From the NCBI RefSeq assembly GCF_005502275.1, contig NZ_SWLZ01000018.1:33483-97482 (forward strand): a DNA stretch of 64,000 nucleotides, in the 5' to 3' direction. Below, one piece after another: positions 56,644 through 64,000 of this stretch. The notes beneath the pieces were generated by a model. That model saw only the letters and a list, made by a program, of their open reading frames with translations. It was not told the origin of the DNA and searched no databases. Made by a program: the position numbers and the translations under genes. Within the stretch, counting starts at the first letter, position 1. Every line of letters begins with the position of its first letter. The stretch comes from Robertmurraya siralis (GTDB lineage: Bacteria > Bacillota > Bacilli > Bacillales > Cytobacillaceae).

Positions 56644-57453
56644 TTATTTGATAAATCCAAATTGATTGAGGATGCTTTGTGCTTCTTCAGTTTGTAAAAA
56701 TTCAATAAATCGTTTTGCGCTGTCGGCATTTTTGCTGTCTGCGGTTACGGCTGCTGGATAAATGACAGGTGTATGCCAATCTGATGAAGCTTCAGCAATG
56801 ATTTTAACTTGATCGGAAATGAAGGCATCACTCGAGTAAACAATGCCTAGTTCGGTATTGCCAGACTCTACATAAGTTAACACTTGGCGAACATCCTTGG
56901 CAAGAATGAGATGTTTTTCTAAACCTTCCCATTTATTCAATTTGGTCAGAACTTCTTTAGCGTATGTACCTGCAGGCACGCTTTCAGGGTTTCCAATGGC
57001 CAGATCTCCGATTTCTGCGGGATTCAAATCTTCGAAAGATGAAATCTCCAAGCTATGATCTTTTTGACTAATTAGCACAAGTTTGTTTCCAGTAAAATCG
57101 ATTCTTGTCTCTGGGAGAATAAGGTTTTCTTCTTCCAGTGTATCCATCCACTTTTGATCAGCTGAAAGAAAGGCATCAGCAGGAGCCCCTTGTTGAATTT
57201 GCTGTGCAAGAGTTCCGGAACTTCCATAATTGAAAGAGACATCAATGTCTGAATACTCATCTTCAAAAGCTTTTTCAATTTCTGTCATGGCATCTGTTAA
57301 GCTTGCGGCAGTTGAAATTAATAATTCAGTATTTTCTACTTGCTGATTCGTATCTTCTGTTGGTGTGCCATCACTTGCTTCTTGATTATTACATCCCACA
57401 CCAACAATAAGAATTAGTATAAAAATCATACCAATCTTCCATTTGTTTTTCAT
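56644..57453 (-). CDS. modA: Molybdate-binding lipoprotein ModA
   Basis: Extracellular substrate-binding subunit. Signal peptide with lipobox VGVGC (Cys about residue 21), then LLISTAASLTDAMTEIEKAF, the phosphate-like oxyanion pocket opening (TAASL), NYGSSGTLAQQIQQGAPADA, and LGIVYSSDAF. 269 residues. ATG with AGGGAGG upstream. First gene of modABC, divergent from the YvgK-like regulator. Tungstate is a possible second substrate. Confidence 0.93.
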   Translation of the reverse strand: MKNKWKIGMIFILILIVGVGCNNQEASDGTPTEDTNQQVENTELLISTAASLTDAMTEIEKAFEDEYSDIDVSFNYGSSGTLAQQIQQGAPADAFLSADQKWMDTLEEENLILPETRIDFTGNKLVLISQKDHSLEISSFEDLNPAEIGDLAIGNPESVPAGTYAKEVLTKLNKWEGLEKHLILAKDVRQVLTYVESGNTELGIVYSSDAFISDQVKIIAEASSDWHTPVIYPAAVTADSKNADSAKRFIEFLQTEEAQSILNQFGFIK

Positions 57454-57494
57454 CTAAAAATCCTCCCTGGTAAGTTATCGGTAAGATAGCGATA

Positions 57495-57530
57495 TCTAAA
57501 TAGATTAAATTATAGGAAAGTCTATTTAGA
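57495..57530. promoter_or_regulatory. Inverted repeat near modA
   Basis: TCTAAATAGA (57495-57504) and TCTATTTAGA (57521-57530) are exact inverted copies 16 bases apart, 42-77 bases before modA. Probable protein-binding site; inference. Confidence 0.5.
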
Positions 57531-57536
57531 ATGCTA

Positions 57537-57580
57537 CTTAATATATCTAATTATAAATAGTTATAATTAGATATATTAAG
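57537..57580. promoter_or_regulatory. Perfect 20-base-arm palindrome between modA and its regulator
   Basis: CTTAATATATCTAATTATAA (57537-57556), loop ATAG, and its exact inverse (57561-57580). The strongest palindrome in the window. It lies in the divergent control region and has no T run, so it is likely an operator or cruciform rather than a terminator. Confidence 0.7.
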
Positions 57581-57649
57581 TATAATTCTGAAAGTTGCTT
57601 CCGTAAATGATAAAATAAGAACAAAAGATGAATTCTCGGAGGAAATATC

Positions 57650-58582
57650 ATGCCATTAGAAGAATCTTATACAACGGAACAAATTGCGCAAATATTAAAA
57701 GTCTCTAAATTAACGGTCTATGATTTGATTAAGAAAGGAAAACTTCCTGCCTACAGAGTGGGCAGACAAATGCGAGTGGATGCATCAGATTTAGAGAAGT
57801 ATAAGAATAAAGAGAAGGGAATTCCTTTACCTGAGCAAACTTCTGGAGCAGTGACAAATGCTAATCTTGGTCAATCTTCCGTGCGCTCTATTATTATTAG
57901 CGGCCAAGACAACAGCTTGGATTTGTTGACGAAGTACATTGAGAGGGAATCCGCACAGTTTCGTCCGCTCCGGTCCTATGTGGGGAGTTTGGAAAGTTTA
58001 ATTTCTATGTATAAAGGTGAAGCAGATATTGTAAGCACCCATTTGTTTGACGGTGATACAGGCGAGTACAATATCCCTTATATTAGGAGAATTCTAGTAA
58101 GTAATTCTTTTATCGTCGTTAATTTGATTTGCCGTAATGCCGGATTTTATGTTGCAAAGGGCAATCCAAAAAACATAAGAGATTTTCATGATTTACTTCG
58201 AAGTGATGTGAAGATCATTAACAGGGAGAAAGGTTCTGGTGCGAGGATTTTACTTGATGAAAAATTAAGAGGTGCCGGAATAAGCAGGGAGCAGATTCGA
58301 GGTTATGGAGACGTAGAAACGAGCCATCTAGGGGTTGCTGGTGTTGTTTCAAAGCAGTATGCAGATGTTGGAGTAGGAATTGAAAAGGTAGCCCATTTTG
58401 TTGGCCTTGATTTCGTACCTCTTACTAAAGAAAGATATGATCTCGTTCTGCTGAAAACAGAAGCTAATCATCCATTAATTACAGCGATATTAAATATTCT
58501 GCAATCGTCTAATTTGAAGGAGGAACTGCAATCGATTGGTTATGATGTGTCGTGTACAGGGAAAATTATCTATGAACAGTAG
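57650..58582 (+). CDS. YvgK-like regulator: excisionase-type HTH plus molybdate-binding-like domain
   Basis: 310 residues. N-terminal MerR/excisionase-type winged helix (residues 5-55, YTTEQIAQILKVSKLTVYDL and KLPAYRVGRQMRVDASDLEK), then a periplasmic-binding-protein-like domain (about 80-305; REKGSGARILLDEKLRGAGI, GVAGVVSKQYADVGVGIEKV) of the kind found near molybdenum genes. B. subtilis yvgK sits beside yvgLM (modAB) likewise. ATG with GGAGG upstream. Likely senses molybdate or cofactor and controls modABC through the adjacent palindromes. Confidence 0.85.
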   Translation: MPLEESYTTEQIAQILKVSKLTVYDLIKKGKLPAYRVGRQMRVDASDLEKYKNKEKGIPLPEQTSGAVTNANLGQSSVRSIIISGQDNSLDLLTKYIERESAQFRPLRSYVGSLESLISMYKGEADIVSTHLFDGDTGEYNIPYIRRILVSNSFIVVNLICRNAGFYVAKGNPKNIRDFHDLLRSDVKIINREKGSGARILLDEKLRGAGISREQIRGYGDVETSHLGVAGVVSKQYADVGVGIEKVAHFVGLDFVPLTKERYDLVLLKTEANHPLITAILNILQSSNLKEELQSIGYDVSCTGKIIYEQ

Positions 58583-58646
58583 GAGGGCTATTTTAGCGTA
58601 ATGCTATGCTATACTAAACTGGAAGCTGCTCCAAGGAGGTTAATAA

Positions 58647-59483
58647 ATGTTATCGGATAGAGAACAAACGCTATTAAACAGTATAAAAGACTGGGAACAA
58701 AGTTTGTATCAATATGAAACAAATGATTTCGTTTTAGCCTATGAAAAATATGTTGAGCGGGCGTTTGCACTCCTTCCTGAGCAAACGCAGCAGGAATTCT
58801 TTTCCGTTGTCGATACATGGCTTTTTCATTTACATGCCCTCATCCAAGGTAGTCAGATCCAGCACGATGCGAAGGAAAGAATTTTATCTGCAGGGCGCGT
58901 ATTCAATGAAAACATTCAGCAGCTTGAAGATTTGAAGCAGTTATCCATCGCTCAATTGCAATACATAGCGCAGCAGCAAATTGCACGTCACCGATTATAT
59001 TCCTTTGCACAAGGGGGATTAGCAGGAACTGGAGGACCTGTTCTCCTTGGTACAGATATTCCCGCGATAGCGGTCATTAATATTCGTTCTGTCCAGCTAA
59101 TTGCCATGACCTATGGTTATGAGGTAAATCATCCGTTTGAATTGATGACATCATTAAAAGTCTTTCATGCAGCTACTCTCCCGGCAAGATTGCAGGGACA
59201 GGGGTGGGATAAATTGATGAATGAACTTCAATCGACAAACGAGTATTATTTTTATGAAGGCGAGGAGAATTTAACTGATTTTGCATGGCTTGAGCAGCCG
59301 TTAAGGCAAATCCTTAAAACCGTAACGATTCTCCTGTTTAAAAATAAAAAAGTTCAGGGAATTCCTATTATTAGTATGGCGATTGGTGCAGGTACGAACT
59401 ATCAGTTAACAAGAAAAGTCACGGATTTTACACATAAATATTATCAAATGCGGTTTTTAATGGAGAAGGAGAAAAACAGATGA
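58647..59483 (+). CDS. EcsC-family protein
   Basis: 278 residues with the EcsC domain, named after the third product of the B. subtilis ecs operon; biochemical role unknown. A central Gly-rich hydrophobic hairpin (FAQGGLAGTGGPVLLGTDIP and AVINIRSVQLIAMTYGYEVN) is the diagnostic part. ATG with AAGGAGG upstream. It overlaps moaB by four bases (ATGA), so the two are translated together. Confidence 0.85.
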   Translation: MLSDREQTLLNSIKDWEQSLYQYETNDFVLAYEKYVERAFALLPEQTQQEFFSVVDTWLFHLHALIQGSQIQHDAKERILSAGRVFNENIQQLEDLKQLSIAQLQYIAQQQIARHRLYSFAQGGLAGTGGPVLLGTDIPAIAVINIRSVQLIAMTYGYEVNHPFELMTSLKVFHAATLPARLQGQGWDKLMNELQSTNEYYFYEGEENLTDFAWLEQPLRQILKTVTILLFKNKKVQGIPIISMAIGAGTNYQLTRKVTDFTHKYYQMRFLMEKEKNR

Positions 59484-59992
59484 GTACGATTGAACATAAG
59501 AAAGAAGCGCCGGACAAAGTTAGATGTAAAGTTATAACGGTTAGTGATACGCGGACAAAGGAGACCGATAAGAGCGGGCAAACGATGATTCAACTACTGG
59601 AGGCCGCAGGTCATATTATCGTTGATTATGCGATTGTCAAAGATGAGAGAAAGCCCATTCGCGATGCAGTTCTACAGGGCTGTGAGACAGCAAACATTGA
59701 TGTGATTTTAACAAATGGCGGGACGGGAATTGCCAAAAGAGATGTGACAATTGAAACGGTTCAAGAATTGTTTACAAAAGAAATCAGTGGCTTTGGTGAG
59801 CTTTTTAGAATGTTGAGCTATCAAGAGGATATTGGGTCCGCAGCGATTTTATCCCGTGCTATTGCTGGTGTAGTTCAGAACAAGGCTGTCTTTTCTACAC
59901 CTGGCTCTACCGGAGCTGTTAAACTGGCGATGAGCCGTTTAATTCTTCCTGAGATTGGTCATGTTGTTCGTGAACTTCATAAGGATCTCTAA
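59480..59992 (+). CDS. moaB: Molybdenum cofactor protein MoaB/MogA
   Basis: Molybdopterin adenylyltransferase family. Motifs: VITVSDTRTKETDKSGQTMI, DVILTNGGTGIAKRDVTIET (the GGTG substrate loop) and FSTPGSTGAVKLAMSRLILP. 170 residues. It starts inside the end of the EcsC-like gene. Its place beside modABC and the YvgK-like regulator suggests a local molybdenum module. In B. subtilis moaB also lies between ackA and argG. Confidence 0.94.
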   Translation: MSTIEHKKEAPDKVRCKVITVSDTRTKETDKSGQTMIQLLEAAGHIIVDYAIVKDERKPIRDAVLQGCETANIDVILTNGGTGIAKRDVTIETVQELFTKEISGFGELFRMLSYQEDIGSAAILSRAIAGVVQNKAVFSTPGSTGAVKLAMSRLILPEIGHVVRELHKDL

Positions 59993-59995
59993 AAA

Positions 59996-60024
59996 GGACA
60001 GCGTAAAGCCGCTGTCTTTTTTTA
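59996..60024 (+). terminator. Terminator of the moaB operon
   Basis: GGACAGCG and CGCTGTCT flank TAAAGC; TTTTTTT follows. Confidence 0.85.
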
Positions 60025-60067
60025 CAGGAGAGGATTTAATTTTAAGGTCTTTCCAACTTCTTGTCAC

Positions 60068-60123
60068 CTTTCCAAAGATAAGTCAACCGGAGTGGCTGCA
60101 CCGCAGGTTGACTTTATCGAAAG
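60068..60123. other. Interrupted hairpin in the moaB-acetyltransferase gap
   Basis: CTTTC, then GATAAGTCAACC (60077-60088), pairs with GGTTGACTTTATC (60106-60118), then GAAAG, with small bulges. No T run follows. The 220-base gap holds no gene. Possible structured RNA or remnant of a small repeat. Confidence 0.45.
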
Positions 60124-60245
60124 AACAGGCTTTGTTTAGTTTGTACGGCGATAAGTTCTTAGGAAATCTGCTTCGAATTATCCTCGCAGGAACCATTTGA
60201 GCTTTATTTGTTCCTCATGCATCTGTTACTTGAATAGGCAGTTTT

Positions 60246-60722
60246 TTAATTATCTACTAACATCAACTCCCATTTCTCTTCGATAAGTTCTTTATTGGAA
60301 AGTATTCGCATTTGAGTTTTCTTTAATTTAAACCCAAATCTCTCATAAATTCTTCTTGCTGATTTTAGTTCACTATTCGTCCAAAGAATAAGATTTTCAA
60401 ATCCTTTTTCTCTGCTAAAGTTAATAGCTGTTTCGACTAACTTTTGGCCGTACCCTGTACCGCGAACAATGGGGTCAACTAGAAATAAACCCAGTTGTGC
60501 AATAGTGTCATTAACCTTTTTAATACTGATGGAACCACTTTGTTTCCCATCAATTTCTAAAATGAAAATATTTTCGTAAGAATCTGCCCGTTCAATAAAG
60601 CCACTAACATTTTTTTCTATAAACTTTCGAAAAGAAAAGTCGTATCCAAATTCGCTTTTATATAAATCATAATGAGAATTTACAATGTAGTCTTTATCTT
60701 CTAATCTATATTTACGTATCAT
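60246..60722 (-). CDS. GNAT-family N-acetyltransferase
   Basis: 158 residues with the GNAT core: ISIKKVNDTIAQLGLFLVDP, then VRGTGYGQKLVETAINFSRE (acetyl-CoA pyrophosphate loop R-G-x-G-x-G-x-x-L) and SARRIYERFGFKLKKTQ. Substrate unknown. ATG 60722 with AAAAGG upstream; the frame to 60803 overlaps the next gene and is unlikely. Same strand and close behind the coiled-coil gene. Confidence 0.82.
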   Translation of the reverse strand: MIRKYRLEDKDYIVNSHYDLYKSEFGYDFSFRKFIEKNVSGFIERADSYENIFILEIDGKQSGSISIKKVNDTIAQLGLFLVDPIVRGTGYGQKLVETAINFSREKGFENLILWTNSELKSARRIYERFGFKLKKTQMRILSNKELIEEKWELMLVDN

Positions 60723-60751
60723 TTTTTGCCTTTTGTCCCCATTTTTACATA

Positions 60752-61066
60752 TTATTGATGTACCTTGCTGCCAATATCCTGATGGGTTCGGTACCATAGC
60801 CAAAGATCATTGATAATTGATGCAAGCTCCGCAATTTCACTATTTAACTGGCAGGAACGTTCAAAATCCCCCTCATCAGAGAGTTCTGTTTGTTTTTGAT
60901 TGATGATTTTTTCAAGTTCAGCGATTCTGTCCGGAATTTTCCCGCGTATTTTTTCCCAATCAAAAAGAATTGATTGTTGATTTTCGACGGAGTAATTTTC
61001 CCAAGAATGACTGAGATGAGGGATCGGTATTCCTAAGCGGTTGTCCTGCCTAAAAAATTCATTCAT
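60752..61066 (-). CDS. Hypothetical helical protein
   Basis: 104 residues. A polar N-terminus (NEFFRQDNRLGIPIPHLSHS) then a helical, charged middle with heptad character (RIAELEKIINQKQTELSDEG, ERSCQLNSEIAELASIINDL) likely to form a coiled coil. The ATG at 61066 lies about 9 bases after GGGGGC. Family not recognised. It may be co-transcribed with the acetyltransferase, 29 bases downstream. Confidence 0.65.
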   Translation of the reverse strand: MNEFFRQDNRLGIPIPHLSHSWENYSVENQQSILFDWEKIRGKIPDRIAELEKIINQKQTELSDEGDFERSCQLNSEIAELASIINDLWLWYRTHQDIGSKVHQ

Positions 61067-61220
61067 ACAATGCATGCCCCCAAAATGCTACATAGTTTTA
61101 CTCATTATTCTACACCACTTAAATAAAATCTTCCATCGGCTTAACATGTAGCGAAAACATTAATTTTTATACAAAATGAAGAATAAGTATTGAAATGTAT
61201 CATGAATCTTGGTAAATTGG

Positions 61221-61248
61221 TTAACAAGGAAAAGAATAAAAATATAAA
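61221..61248 (+). promoter_or_regulatory. Sigma-A promoter of argGH
   Basis: TTAACA (61221-61226), 16 bases, TATAAA (61243-61248), 60 bases before argG. Confidence 0.6.
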
Positions 61249-61251
61249 CAG

Positions 61252-61267
61252 ATGAATATTTATTCGT
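61252..61267 (+). promoter_or_regulatory. ARG box (AhrC/ArgR operator) of argGH
   Basis: ATGAATATTTATTCGT fits the ARG-box core TGAATWWWWATTCA with a single deviation. It starts 4 bases after the -10, over the transcription start, so AhrC with arginine should repress argGH. Confidence 0.75.
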
Positions 61268-61310
61268 TTTTTGACGTTATAAATTCGTTTTTTAAGGGAG
61301 GACATCTTAC

Positions 61311-62516
61311 ATGACAAATCAAAAAGTGGTATTAGCATACTCTGGAGGATTAGATACCTCTGTTGCGATTAAATGGTTGCAGGATCAAGGATATTCAGTT
61401 GTTGCCTGCTGTTTGGATGTGGGGGAAGGCAAAGACTTAGATTTTATTAAGGAAAAAGCACTGCAAGTCGGAGCAGTAAGCTCCTATGTTCTTGACGTAA
61501 AAGAAGAGTTTGCTATTGAGTATGCACTGGTTGCTCTTCAAGCGCACGCGCTTTATGAAGGCAAATATCCGTTGGTTTCCGCTTTATCACGTCCGCTTAT
61601 CGCGAAAAAACTCGTTGAGATAGCAGAAAAGGAAGCGGCAGTTGCCGTCGCTCACGGCTGTACTGGAAAAGGGAACGATCAGGTCCGCTTTGAAGTTGCG
61701 ATTCATGCATTAAATCCGGAACTTAAAGTACTCGCTCCAGTTCGTGAATGGAGATGGTCACGTGAAGAGGAAATTGAATACGCAAAGCAAAACGGGATTC
61801 CAATTCCGATCAATCTCGACAGCCCGTATTCGATTGACCAAAATCTTTGGGGAAGAAGTAATGAATGCGGAATTTTGGAAGATCCGTGGGCTGCTCCGCC
61901 AGAGGATGCTTATGAGTTAACGACAGGCTTAGAATATACACCAGAGTCACCTGATTATGTTGAAATTGAATTTGAACAAGGAGTGCCGGTTAAATTAAAT
62001 GGAAAATCTTATCCACTTGCGCAGCTAATATTAGAATTAAATATTCTTGCAGGCAAGCATGGAGTCGGTCGTATTGATCATGTAGAGAACCGTCTGGTGG
62101 GAATCAAATCACGCGAGGTTTATGAGTGTCCTGGTGCGATGACATTAATCAAAGCGCATAAGGAGCTGGAAGACTTAACGCTTGTGAAAGAAGTGGCTCA
62201 TTTTAAGCCAATCATTGAAAAGAAACTAACGGAAGTGATTTATGAGGCATTGTGGTTCTCGCCGTTAACTTCTGCTTTATTGGCGTTTTTAAAGGACACG
62301 CAAAAATTTGTGACAGGGACGGTAAGAGTGAAGCTCTTTAAAGGTCATGCGATTGTCGAAGGCAGAAAGTCTCCGTATTCTCTATATGATGAGAAATTGG
62401 CCACCTATACGAAAGAGGATGAATTTGACCACAGTGCCGCTGTTGGCTTTATTCAATTATATGGCTTGCCAACAAAAGTACAAAGTATGGTACAAAACAA
62501 GAAGGTGACAGTGTGA
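61311..62516 (+). CDS. argG: Argininosuccinate synthase ArgG
   Basis: Joins citrulline and aspartate with ATP in the penultimate step of arginine synthesis. Signatures: [18 protein letters not shown] (PP-loop), [15 protein letters not shown], and [24 protein letters not shown] block seen as [18 protein letters not shown]. 401 residues, normal length. ATG with GGGAGG upstream. It overlaps argH by four bases (GTGA), so translation is coupled. Preceded by an ARG box. Confidence 0.97.
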   Translation: MTNQKVVLAYSGGLDTSVAIKWLQDQGYSVVACCLDVGEGKDLDFIKEKALQVGAVSSYVLDVKEEFAIEYALVALQAHALYEGKYPLVSALSRPLIAKKLVEIAEKEAAVAVAHGCTGKGNDQVRFEVAIHALNPELKVLAPVREWRWSREEEIEYAKQNGIPIPINLDSPYSIDQNLWGRSNECGILEDPWAAPPEDAYELTTGLEYTPESPDYVEIEFEQGVPVKLNGKSYPLAQLILELNILAGKHGVGRIDHVENRLVGIKSREVYECPGAMTLIKAHKELEDLTLVKEVAHFKPIIEKKLTEVIYEALWFSPLTSALLAFLKDTQKFVTGTVRVKLFKGHAIVEGRKSPYSLYDEKLATYTKEDEFDHSAAVGFIQLYGLPTKVQSMVQNKKVTV

Positions 62517-63898
62517 AGAAGCTTTGGGGTGGGAGATTTACAAAAACAGCAGAAGAATGGGTAGATGAATTTGGAGCTTCTATCTCGTTTGATCAGGAGC
62601 TCGTGTTAGAGGATTTGGACGGAAGTCTGGCCCATGTCGCCATGCTTTCGCAATGCGGAATTATTTCCGTTGATGATGCAACCCTTATTACAAAAGGGTT
62701 GCATTCCTTGAAGGAAAAAGCAGAGAGCAATCAATTGCAATATTCAGTGAAGCTGGAAGACATCCACTTAAATTTGGAGAGTCAGTTAACTGAAATGATC
62801 GGTCCAGTCGGTGGAAAGCTACATACGGGTAGAAGCAGAAATGATCAAGTCGCAACTGATATGCATCTTTATTTACGAAAACAAACAGAGAATATCATGG
62901 CTCTCATCGAAGAAATGCAAGGAGCACTTTTAGCTCAAGCAAAAGCTCACGTCGAAACGATCATGCCAGGATATACTCACATGCAGAGAGCCCAGCCCAT
63001 TTCCTTTGCCCATCATTTAATGGCATATTTTTGGATGCTTGAACGGGACAAAGAGAGATATCAGGAGTCTTTAAAAAGAATAAATCTCTCTCCACTCGGT
63101 GCAGGGGCTCTGGCAGGTACAACTTTTCCAATTGATCGGGAGCTTACAGCGGAGCTGTTAGGCTTTAATGAAATATATGAAAACAGTTTAGATGCGGTTA
63201 GTGATCGCGATTTCATTTTGGAGTTTTTATCGGCTAGTTCCATTTTAATGATGCATCTCTCCCGCTTAGGGGAAGAAATCATTCTTTGGTCTTCTCAAGA
63301 ATTTCGTTTCATTGAATTGGATGATGCTTTCTCAACAGGCAGCAGTATCATGCCTCAGAAGAAAAACCCGGATATGGCTGAATTAATTCGCGGTAAAACG
63401 GGACGTGTTTACGGAAACTTAATGGGCCTCCTTACCGTTTTAAAAGGACTTCCACTTGCTTATAATAAGGACATGCAAGAGGATAAAGAAGGCATGTTTG
63501 ATACAGTAAAAACGGTGACAGGTTCGTTGAAGATTTTTGCTGGGATGATTGAAACGATGAAGGTACATCGTGCACAAATGGAATCTGCAACTAAAAATGA
63601 TTTTTCAAATGCAACGGAATTGGCTGATTATTTATCTGGAAAAGGAATCCCATTTAGGGAAAGCCATGAAATTGTTGGCCAGCTTGTCTTAAGATGTGTA
63701 ACCAAACAATGCTATTTAGCTGATTTAACATTGTCTGAGTTTAAAGAGGCACACCCTCTGTTCGAAGCTGATATTTATGAAGTATTAAATCCAATAACGG
63801 CAGTAAAGCGAAGAAATAGTGCTGGTGGGACTGGATTTGAGCAAATACGGCTGGCATTGCAAAAAGCTGAGGCCAAATTAAAAGGAGCTGGGACATAA
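62513..63898 (+). CDS. argH: Argininosuccinate lyase ArgH
   Basis: Cleaves argininosuccinate to arginine and fumarate. Starts [20 protein letters not shown]; active-site motifs [40 protein letters not shown], and the superfamily signature [12 protein letters not shown]. 461 residues, full length. GTG start within the argG stop, preceded by AAGGTG. Last gene of argGH. Confidence 0.97.
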   Translation: MKKLWGGRFTKTAEEWVDEFGASISFDQELVLEDLDGSLAHVAMLSQCGIISVDDATLITKGLHSLKEKAESNQLQYSVKLEDIHLNLESQLTEMIGPVGGKLHTGRSRNDQVATDMHLYLRKQTENIMALIEEMQGALLAQAKAHVETIMPGYTHMQRAQPISFAHHLMAYFWMLERDKERYQESLKRINLSPLGAGALAGTTFPIDRELTAELLGFNEIYENSLDAVSDRDFILEFLSASSILMMHLSRLGEEIILWSSQEFRFIELDDAFSTGSSIMPQKKNPDMAELIRGKTGRVYGNLMGLLTVLKGLPLAYNKDMQEDKEGMFDTVKTVTGSLKIFAGMIETMKVHRAQMESATKNDFSNATELADYLSGKGIPFRESHEIVGQLVLRCVTKQCYLADLTLSEFKEAHPLFEADIYEVLNPITAVKRRNSAGGTGFEQIRLALQKAEAKLKGAGT

Positions 63899-63912
63899 CT
63901 AGCTTCAAATAA

Positions 63913-63958
63913 TGAGAAAGGTGAATTTGAGGGTACTCAAATTCACCTTTCTCTATTT
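63913..63958 (+). terminator. Terminator of argGH
   Basis: GAGAAAGGTGAATTTGAG pairs perfectly with CTCAAATTCACCTTTCTC over a 4-base loop, then TATTTTT. The last 40 bases of the window show nothing identifiable. Confidence 0.95.
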
Positions 63959-64000
63959 TTGTGTGTTCATTTTTCTATTACCTTAGTTAATGGCCGTGAA

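Noticed and set aside
56562..56729. N-terminal extension of modB overlapping modA
   Set aside because: It lies opposite good modA coding sequence in another frame; a proper ribosome-binding site precedes ATG 56561.

Overview
The window looks like a chromosomal segment of an endospore-forming, low-GC Gram-positive bacterium of the family Bacillaceae. The evidence is gene content and order. sftA-murC-ytxGHJ-aroA-ccpA, acsA/acuABC, tyrS, rpsD, dgcP-msrC-refZ-hisJ-ezrA, nifZ-thiI-sspA, ytcI-ytcJ, an NAD kinase, sppA-yteJ-ytfI-gerW-tpx-ytxK-ackA and moaB-argG-argH follow the layout I recall from the corresponding Bacillus subtilis region. An alpha/beta-type SASP gene with a sigma-G promoter, gerW, refZ and a bacillithiol-linked YtxJ confirm a sporulating Bacillus-type host. 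I do not assign a species.

Layout. 1-10 kb: the 3' part of the DNA translocase gene sftA, murC, an M29 aminopeptidase, the ytxGHJ stress operon with a sigma-B-like promoter, and an FtsA/PilM-like ATPase with a repeated C-terminal tail. 10-17 kb: aroA and ccpA, then the divergent acsA | acuABC pair with a CcpA (cre) site between them. 17-24 kb: a chemoreceptor, a class A penicillin-binding protein and a T-box-controlled tyrS. 24.4-30.7 kb: an accessory block between tyrS and rpsD, with a sigma-W-type yuaF-floT operon, a PlcR-like regulator followed by a secreted micro-peptide gene, small membrane proteins, a lipoprotein and gene debris. 30.7-43 kb: conserved core (rpsD with leader, diguanylate cyclase, msrC, refZ, hisJ, ezrA, nifZ-thiI, sspA). 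43-55 kb: two metabolic genes separated by repeat elements, then an NAD kinase, sppA to ytxK, and ackA with a well-placed cre activation site. 55-60 kb: a molybdate module (modABC, a YvgK-type regulator beyond a long palindrome, an EcsC-like protein and moaB). 61-64 kb: argG-argH behind an ARG box.

The most interesting locus is at 27.0-28.2 kb. A 296-residue helix-turn-helix/TPR regulator resembling PlcR is followed, 37 bases later, by a 62-codon gene. That gene encodes a signal peptide and then three copies of the hexapeptide GIPSEH, the last one ending exactly at the stop codon. The three DNA copies differ at synonymous positions, so the peptide itself appears to be conserved. GIPSEH also lines up with the known PlcR signal peptides (…LPFEF/…LPFEH). 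I read this as a PlcR/PapR-like quorum-sensing pair with a triplicated signal, which I do not recognise as a described system.

Start codons were re-chosen by ribosome-binding-site spacing and family N-termini where the longest frame was clearly too long (murC, ytxJ, aroA, ccpA, tyrS, tpx, ytcI, NAD kinase, modB, modC, PBP and others). All functional calls come from reading motifs and from memory of the families; no database search was possible.
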